From Parabacteroides sp. (GTDB lineage Bacteria; Bacteroidota; Bacteroidia; Bacteroidales; Tannerellaceae), in assembly GCA_020026285.1 (NCBI GenBank), contig JAHHQS010000062.1, positions 1-21,626 on the forward strand: 21,626 bases of DNA, read 5' to 3'. Under the pieces are notes generated by a model that was not told the DNA's origin, ran no database searches, and saw only the letters and a list, made by a program, of their open reading frames with translations. The position numbers and the translations under genes are program-made. Positions 16,966-21,626 of this stretch are shown here, one piece after another (position 1 is the stretch's first letter; the number at the start of each line of letters is the position of its first letter).

Positions 16966-17106
16966 TCACGGGATGATTTGGACATAACCTTCTTCCATCA
17001 AACTCAAGAAACTCAGAAGAACTTCCCAATGATAGAATGAATCTCTATCAACCACATCGCTGCCGACACCTGTTATATATATGTTTTGAAACCTGGCATA
17101 TCCAAA
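16966..17106 (-). pseudogene. Coding-like fragment upstream of the YjbQ-type gene, family not recognised
   Basis: An open stretch of 46 codons on the - strand ends in TGA at 16968-16966 and contains VGSDVVDRDSFYHWEVLLSF and LMEEGYVQIIP, a composition unlike random AT-rich DNA. A stop at 17109-17107 blocks extension upstream and there is no start codon before the internal Met, so it can only be the 3' end of a lost gene. It lies 27 bases before the YjbQ-type start on the same strand, which suggests a former operon partner. Confidence 0.35.
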
Positions 17107-17190
17107 TTAAATCCAGAATAGCCAAATTAAAAGCATGAAGATAAAAAATAAAGAAATATCATTGGATAAAACTTAAAAAGAACTTTTCTT

Positions 17191-17358
17191 ATGCTATGTA
17201 AAGTATATTTTAATCGAAAGATGACATACATAGCGAATCTTCATAAAGTAGTTAGAGCGCTTGATTATATCATTGGCTTGGAAAAATCTCCAATTGTGAA
17301 ATATCGTACAAGAGAAACATATGTTTTTCCGGAGATTTACCAGTCAGTAATGACTTAG
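17191..17358 (+). CDS. Unrecognised small open frame, 55 residues
   Basis: An open frame from the ATG at 17191 to the TAG at 17356-17358, encoding a basic product containing VVRALDYIIGLEKSPIVKYR. I do not recognise the family. There is no clear promoter or terminator. Another frame becomes open just before its stop (from about 17330, reading DLPVSNDLVFEVFREINLYI), so it may be the first part of a frameshifted gene rather than a complete small protein. Coding status is uncertain. Confidence 0.25.
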   Translation: MLCKVYFNRKMTYIANLHKVVRALDYIIGLEKSPIVKYRTRETYVFPEIYQSVMT

Positions 17359-17905
17359 TTTTTGAAGTGTTTAGGGAAATAAATCTTTATATTCAGAACG
17401 CTCCCATGGGAATCTTTGGATGTCTCATTCTGTACTTACATCATCCTCAAACCAGGCTTTTTGTAGTTATGATAGGTAGTTGTATTTGAATGATATAATA
17501 TTCCCCGACTGTCTTGTAGCTTTAGCTTGTAAAAAGATACAGAGTAACAAGATTATAGTGAAATAATCTTTAATGCGCATAAGACTTTCTTTTTATAGAG
17601 GAACTCTTCTCAAAAACAGGAATAAAGAATAACGCTGTCTATTTTAGAGTTCTCTTTTCCTATTAGGTTTAAGCCTATTAACGCTTTATATTCGAGAAAG
17701 GGTTTGGGTATGTATTTCTTATTGACAGCAAATTATATATGCTGGCGAAAAGAAAACAATATTCTTCTTTTTCATCTGTTTTGCTTTTATGGTTAGAAGC
17801 TCACTTTAGTCGTAAAATTTCCATCATAAAACTAAAAAAGAAATGTTTTAAACGACCCAATCAAGACAATATTTTTCAGAATCGATAGAAAATGATAAAA
17901 ATTTA

Positions 17906-17913
17906 TATATTTG
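17906..17913 (+). promoter_or_regulatory. -7 box for the small winged-helix gene
   Basis: TATATTTG is an exact match to TAnnTTTG, 52 bases before the start codon of the small gene. No clear -33 TTTG was seen. Confidence 0.5.
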
Positions 17914-17965
17914 TATCTATATAAAATGAATGACATTATAAACATATATAAATTAAAGTATCATT

Positions 17966-18142
17966 ATGGAAAACGTAGAAATCGTATTAAACAAGATGAA
18001 AGAGCTGAATGCTCCTGTAAATGCAACGACCCTTGCAAAAGAGACTGGATTAGATAAAAAAGATGTCGATAAAGCAATGGCTGTTTTAAAGAAAGAAGAA
18101 AAAATATTCTCTCCTGTTCGTTGTAAATGGCAGGCTAAATAA
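17966..18142 (+). CDS. Small winged-helix-like protein, 58 residues
   Basis: An ATG at 17966 opens a 58-codon frame ending in TAA at 18140-18142. The product begins MENVEIVLNKMKELNAPVNA, followed by TTLAKETGLDKKDVDKAMAV, a helix-turn-helix in which the second half would be the recognition helix. It ends in LKKEEKIFSP with a basic tail (VRCKWQAK) in the position of a wing. This is the layout of the minimal winged helix of MarR/TFIIE-like regulators, and small conserved proteins of this type are common in Bacteroidales. It is preceded by a -7 box and stands alone 412 bases before pflB in the same direction. It could be a DNA-binding regulator or nucleoid-associated protein; its target is unknown, and control of pflB is only a possibility from position. 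Confidence 0.75.
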   Translation: MENVEIVLNKMKELNAPVNATTLAKETGLDKKDVDKAMAVLKKEEKIFSPVRCKWQAK

Positions 18143-18474
18143 ACATTCTATTTTCACTGATATGAGAAAAAGAATAGTTACCGGCAACAGATATTTAGCG
18201 ATCTATCATTTTTTATTTGAATCAGACCTGTAAATGTTCTATTGTTGGTAATTATTCATAAAACTATCATGAGTATATACCAATAAATTTTTACATTCTT
18301 TCTTTTACAATATACCACCTATATTTGGACCAAATCCTTTCATGTAATAATCGTTTCAGGGGGCCCAACAAATAATTTGTTTTGTTAACATTAATTATAG
18401 ACAAAATTCCCTATTCCTCCAATACTTTTCACAATTTTAAAGATATTGTAAGAAAAGGAACTAATTATTTCTAG
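18143..18474. promoter_or_regulatory. Long pflB upstream region with several palindromes
   Basis: No gene is seen between the small winged-helix gene and pflB. Three symmetrical elements are present: ATTTGG-A-CCAAAT (18323-18335), AACAAAT-A-ATTTGTT (18367-18381, perfect 7-bp arms) and an imperfect inverted repeat CTTTTCACAAT / ATTGTAAGAAAAG (18425-18457) just ahead of the -7 box. They are candidates for redox- or carbon-responsive regulators of a fermentation operon. None matches a consensus I can name with confidence. Confidence 0.4.
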
Positions 18475-18483
18475 TATCTTTGC
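18475..18483 (+). promoter_or_regulatory. -7 box of pflB-pflA
   Basis: TATCTTTGC is an exact match to TAnnTTTGC, giving a leader of about 65 bases before the pflB start codon. The -33 region falls on the imperfect inverted repeat at 18425-18457, so a factor bound there would contact RNA polymerase or block it. Confidence 0.65.
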
Positions 18484-18554
18484 AGTCCTTTTAGAATAAG
18501 ACCGATCTACTGAAAAATATATACGAAGTTTAATACAATAAACAAGAACAATTT

Positions 18555-20804
18555 ATGAACGAACAATGGAGAGACTTTAAAGGGACACACTGGATTGAAG
18601 ATGTGAATGTACGTGATTTTATTCAAAATAACTACACCCCTTACGAAGGAGACGAAAATTTCCTGGCAGGCCCAACTGAAGCCACAAATATTCTTTGGGA
18701 TAAATTGCAAAAACTTCAAAAAGAAGAAAGAGCCAAAGGTGGCGTATTGGACATGGAAACCGAAATTGTTTCTAGTCTGACATCTTACGGTCCTGGTTAC
18801 ATAGACGAAGCCAGCAAAGATCTTGAAAAAGTTGTTGGTCTTCAAACAGACAAACCGTTAAAACGTGCTTTCATGCCTTATGGTGGTATCAAAATGGCAG
18901 AACAGTCTTGCACAACTTATGGTTACACTCCTAATCCTGAACTTCACAGAATTTTCACTGAGTATCATACAACACACAACCAAGGTGTTTTTGATGCTTA
19001 TACTCCAGAAATGAAGTTAGTCCGTCATAATCATATTATTACCGGACTTCCTGATACTTACGGCCGTGGTCGTATCGTAGGTGACTACCGTCGTGTTGCT
19101 CTTTACGGTATCGACTATCTTATCGCTAAAAAAGAAGAAGATAAGATCAAAGTCGGTAACGAAATAATGACTGAAGAAGTTATCCGTTTGAGAGAAGAAG
19201 TTTCTATGCAGATCAGAGCCTTGAAACAAATGAAAGTTATGGCTCAGAGTTACGGATTCGATATCTCTAAACCAGCAAATAATGCTCGCGAAGCTATTCA
19301 ATGGTTGTATTTCGGTTATCTGGCTGCTATCAAGACACAGAATGGTGCTGCCATGTCTGTTGGTCGTATTTCTACTTTCCTTGATATCTATATTCAGAGA
19401 GACCTTCAGGAAGGTACTTTAACTGAATCTGAAGCACAGGAATTGATTGACCACCTGGTTATGAAATTCAGAATGGTTAAGTTCGCTCGTATCCCTTCAT
19501 ATAACGAATTATTCTCAGGTGACCCTGTTTGGGCTACTTTGGGTATGGCAGGTCTTGGTCAGGACGGTCGTTCAATGGTTACAAAGAATGATTTCCGTTT
19601 CTTACACACTCTTGAAAACATGGGTCCTTCACCAGAGCCTAACTTGACTGTATTCTATAGTTCTCGTCTTCCTGAAACATTCAAGAAATACGCTGCTAAG
19701 ATTTCTGTAACAACAAGTTCTATCCAATACGAAAACGACGATGTTATGCGTCCTGTATGGGGTGATGACTACTCAATCTGCTGTTGTGTTTCTGCAACAC
19801 AGACAGGAAAGGAAATGCAGTTCTTCGGTGCTCGTGCTAACTTGGCTAAATGTTTGCTTTATGCTATCAACGGTGGTATCGATGCTAAATCAAAAGAACA
19901 GTGCGGTCCAGCTTATCGTAAAGTAGAAGGTGATTACCTTGATTACGATGATGTAATGGAAAAATTTGAAAACATGATGGACTGGTTGGCTAAAGTTTAT
20001 GTTAACACATTGAACTTGATCCACTACATGCACGATAAATATAACTACGAAGCTGCTGAAATGGCTCTTATCGATACAGATGTACGTCGTACATTTGCTA
20101 CTGGTATCGCTGGTTTCTCTCACGTAGTTGACTCTCTGTCTGCTATCAAGTATGCAAAAGTAAAATGTATCAGAGAACCAGAAACAGGTTTGGTAACTGA
20201 TTTCGAAACTACAGGAGATTTCCCACGCTATGGTAATGATGATGATCGTGCTGACGATATAGCAGTATGGTTATTGAAAACATTCTTAGCTAAGGTTGCC
20301 AAAAACCACACTTACAGAAATTCAGAACCTACAACTTCTATTCTGACTATTACTTCTAACGTGGTTTATGGTAAATATACTGCAGGTCTTCCTAATGGTC
20401 GTGCTGCTGGTACTCCTCTTTCTCCAGGTGCTAACCCTGCTTATGGTGCAGAAATGAACGGTTTGCTTGCTTCATTAAACTCTGTCGCAAAACTTCCTTA
20501 CGAATACGCTCTTGACGGTATTTCAAATACTCAGACAATCAGTCCTTCTGCTCTTGGAACAGACGACGAACAGCGTGTTGAAACACTGGTTAATGTTCTT
20601 GACGGTTACTTCGACAAGGGTGCTCACCATTTGAACGTAAATGTATTCGGCGTTGAAAAACTTCTTGACGCAATGGAACACCCAGAAAAAGAAGAATATG
20701 CAAACTTCACTATTCGCGTATCTGGTTATGCAGTAAAATTCATTGACCTTACTCGCGAACAGCAGTTAGATGTAATTTCAAGACAGGCACACGGAAGATT
20801 ATAA
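18555..20804 (+). CDS. pflB: Pyruvate formate-lyase (formate C-acetyltransferase)
   Basis: A 749-residue glycyl-radical enzyme converting pyruvate and CoA to acetyl-CoA and formate in anaerobic fermentation; cytoplasmic. The C-terminal glycyl-radical loop reads [17 protein letters not shown], with radical Gly724. The catalytic cysteine pair lies in [12 protein letters not shown]. Cys410 and Cys411 align with the E. coli Cys418-Cys419 pair, and Cys409 is an extra cysteine in front. Length is close to the 760 residues of E. coli PflB, and [22 protein letters not shown] is typical of true pyruvate formate-lyases as opposed to glycerol or choline lyases. Codon choice (GGT, CGT, GCT, CTT) suggests strong expression compared with neighbours. 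The activase gene starts two bases after the stop. The call is secure. Confidence 0.97.
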   Translation: MNEQWRDFKGTHWIEDVNVRDFIQNNYTPYEGDENFLAGPTEATNILWDKLQKLQKEERAKGGVLDMETEIVSSLTSYGPGYIDEASKDLEKVVGLQTDKPLKRAFMPYGGIKMAEQSCTTYGYTPNPELHRIFTEYHTTHNQGVFDAYTPEMKLVRHNHIITGLPDTYGRGRIVGDYRRVALYGIDYLIAKKEEDKIKVGNEIMTEEVIRLREEVSMQIRALKQMKVMAQSYGFDISKPANNAREAIQWLYFGYLAAIKTQNGAAMSVGRISTFLDIYIQRDLQEGTLTESEAQELIDHLVMKFRMVKFARIPSYNELFSGDPVWATLGMAGLGQDGRSMVTKNDFRFLHTLENMGPSPEPNLTVFYSSRLPETFKKYAAKISVTTSSIQYENDDVMRPVWGDDYSICCCVSATQTGKEMQFFGARANLAKCLLYAINGGIDAKSKEQCGPAYRKVEGDYLDYDDVMEKFENMMDWLAKVYVNTLNLIHYMHDKYNYEAAEMALIDTDVRRTFATGIAGFSHVVDSLSAIKYAKVKCIREPETGLVTDFETTGDFPRYGNDDDRADDIAVWLLKTFLAKVAKNHTYRNSEPTTSILTITSNVVYGKYTAGLPNGRAAGTPLSPGANPAYGAEMNGLLASLNSVAKLPYEYALDGISNTQTISPSALGTDDEQRVETLVNVLDGYFDKGAHHLNVNVFGVEKLLDAMEHPEKEEYANFTIRVSGYAVKFIDLTREQQLDVISRQAHGRL

Positions 20805-20806
20805 TA

Positions 20807-21532
20807 GTGATAAAAGGTAATGTACATTTAATAGAATCCTTCGGTTCAGTTGACGGACCGGGGATTCGATTTATTATATTTCTTAAAGGTTGTCCATTAA
20901 GATGTCGCTTCTGTCATAACCCGGATACATGGGCTTTGCCGCAAGGGGAAATGAGAACAGCCGATGATTTGATTGAACAATCTCTTCGATACAAAACTTA
21001 TTGGGGTAAGAAAGGTGGCATCACAATTAGTGGTGGAGAGCCTCTTGTTCAGATTGATTTTCTGATCGAACTATGCAAGAAAGCAAAGGATAAAGGTATT
21101 CACGTAACAATTGATACTTCGGGACAATTATTCACCAGAACAGGAATTTTCTTCGAAAAGTTCAATGAACTGATGAAGTATGTGGATTTGCTGCTATTCG
21201 ATATCAAGCACATCGATCCTGAAAAGCATAAATGGCTGACTGGAAAGTCAAATGAATCAATACTGGATTGTGCCAGATACTTGAGCGAAATTAACAAACC
21301 AATCTGGATTCGCCACGTACTTGTTCCAGGAGTAAATGATTCTGATGAATACCTTATTCCATTAAGAAAATTTATCGATACCTTGCACAATGTGGAGAAA
21401 GTGGAAATCCTGCCTTATCATACGTTAGGAATTTTCAAATGGGAAGAATTAGGTATTGAATATGGTTTACAAGGTATTGAACCTCCTTCCGCTGAATCGA
21501 TTGCGCATGCCAAAGAAATATTGACAAAATAA
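20807..21532 (+). CDS. pflA: Pyruvate formate-lyase activating enzyme (radical SAM)
   Basis: A 241-residue radical SAM enzyme that installs the glycyl radical on PflB, using a [4Fe-4S] cluster and S-adenosylmethionine. The CX3CX2C cluster motif is GCPLRCRFCHNPDTW (Cys29, Cys33, Cys36), preceded by GSVDGPGIRFI and followed by the SAM-binding SGGEPL and the DTSGQ strand. The ending (VEILPYHTLGIFKWEELG) is typical of PflA. Translation must start at GTG (20807), because no in-frame ATG lies at a suitable place and the homologous N-terminus begins here. The gap to the pflB stop is two bases, so the pair is translationally coupled. A strong terminator follows. Confidence 0.96.
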   Translation: MIKGNVHLIESFGSVDGPGIRFIIFLKGCPLRCRFCHNPDTWALPQGEMRTADDLIEQSLRYKTYWGKKGGITISGGEPLVQIDFLIELCKKAKDKGIHVTIDTSGQLFTRTGIFFEKFNELMKYVDLLLFDIKHIDPEKHKWLTGKSNESILDCARYLSEINKPIWIRHVLVPGVNDSDEYLIPLRKFIDTLHNVEKVEILPYHTLGIFKWEELGIEYGLQGIEPPSAESIAHAKEILTK

Positions 21533-21541
21533 TTTAACAGG

Positions 21542-21577
21542 AATGGCGTATGTTTTAAATGACATACGCCATTTTTG
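21542..21577 (+). terminator. Rho-independent terminator of pflB-pflA
   Basis: AATGGCGTATGT (21542-21553) pairs perfectly over 12 bp with 21562-21573 across an 8-base loop and is followed by a T-run (21572-21576). It begins nine bases past the pflA stop. Confidence 0.93.
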
Positions 21578-21578
21578 T

Positions 21579-21626
21579 TTATTCTAATCTCTTCACTGTC
21601 TTTTTAATCTTGAAACTAGAGACCAT
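21579..21626 (-). CDS. Possible 3' end of a gene entering from the right edge
   Basis: On the - strand, 15 codons are open to the window edge, reading MVSSFKIKKTVKRLE, and end in TAA at 21581-21579, just past the pflA terminator. A convergent gene ending here would be sensible, but 15 open codons can occur by chance. No family can be named. Confidence 0.25.
   Translation of the reverse strand: MVSSFKIKKTVKRLE

Larger units (their letters stand above)
16939..17905. other. About 1 kb without a convincing gene
   Basis: A region of broken frames with many stops on both strands. Two fragments look coding-like (16966-17106 on - and 17191-17358 on +) and are described separately. No terminal repeats, tRNA, array or strong terminator was found. 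The remainder is compatible with old decayed coding sequence. Confidence 0.5.

Noticed and set aside
18507..18845. 112-codon - strand frame over the pflB start
   Set aside because: Antisense shadow of pflB; the product is a Phe-rich reading of the complementary strand with no motif.
1..21626. CRISPR array, tRNA or rRNA genes, phage or conjugative element
   Set aside because: No regularly spaced identical repeats, cloverleaf or rRNA-like segments, integrase or relaxase were seen on either strand.

Overview
The window reads as chromosome from an AT-rich, fermentative Bacteroidota, most likely a gut Bacteroidales. The reasons are Bacteroidetes-type -7 promoter boxes (TAnnTTTG) ahead of several genes, secreted lipoproteins with short lipoboxes, a PafA-type alkaline phosphatase, a GH29 alpha-L-fucosidase lipoprotein, a fimbrial-type gene relic and a pyruvate formate-lyase pair. 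No rRNA, tRNA, CRISPR array or intact mobile element was seen.

Layout. Positions 1-2.5 kb are decaying accessory DNA: a multiply frameshifted surface/fimbrial-type gene (111-1232, +) closed by a strong terminator, and an N-terminally deleted parallel beta-helix gene (1502-2502, -) abutting an intact GH29 fucosidase (2529-3584, -). Positions 3.8-7.2 kb hold an isoprenylcysteine/phospholipid methyltransferase-like membrane protein (+), a MATE exporter (-) and an iron-containing alcohol dehydrogenase (-) with an in-frame amber codon at codon 21.

Positions 7.4-16.4 kb form a phosphate-starvation island: a glycerophosphodiester phosphodiesterase lipoprotein and a PafA-type phosphatase in one two-gene operon (-), a PhoB/PhoR-type two-component pair (-) with its own terminator, and divergent pstSCAB (+). 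No phoU follows pstB. The likely logic is that the two exported enzymes free phosphate from phosphodiesters and monoesters, PstSCAB imports it, and PhoR/PhoB senses scarcity. The pstS promoter and the phosphodiesterase promoter share an array of TGTAA/TGAAA-like half-sites every 11 bp, with the last half-site beginning exactly 16 bp before the -7 box. This is the best candidate for a Bacteroidetes Pho box and the main finding. It also shows that the start of pstS lies at 12817, downstream of the promoter, and not at the first in-frame ATG (12763).

Positions 16.5-21.6 kb contain a YjbQ/UPF0047 protein (-), about 1 kb of apparently decayed DNA, a 58-residue winged-helix-like protein (17966-18142, +), and a pflB-pflA operon (+) with palindromes upstream of its promoter and a strong terminator behind it.
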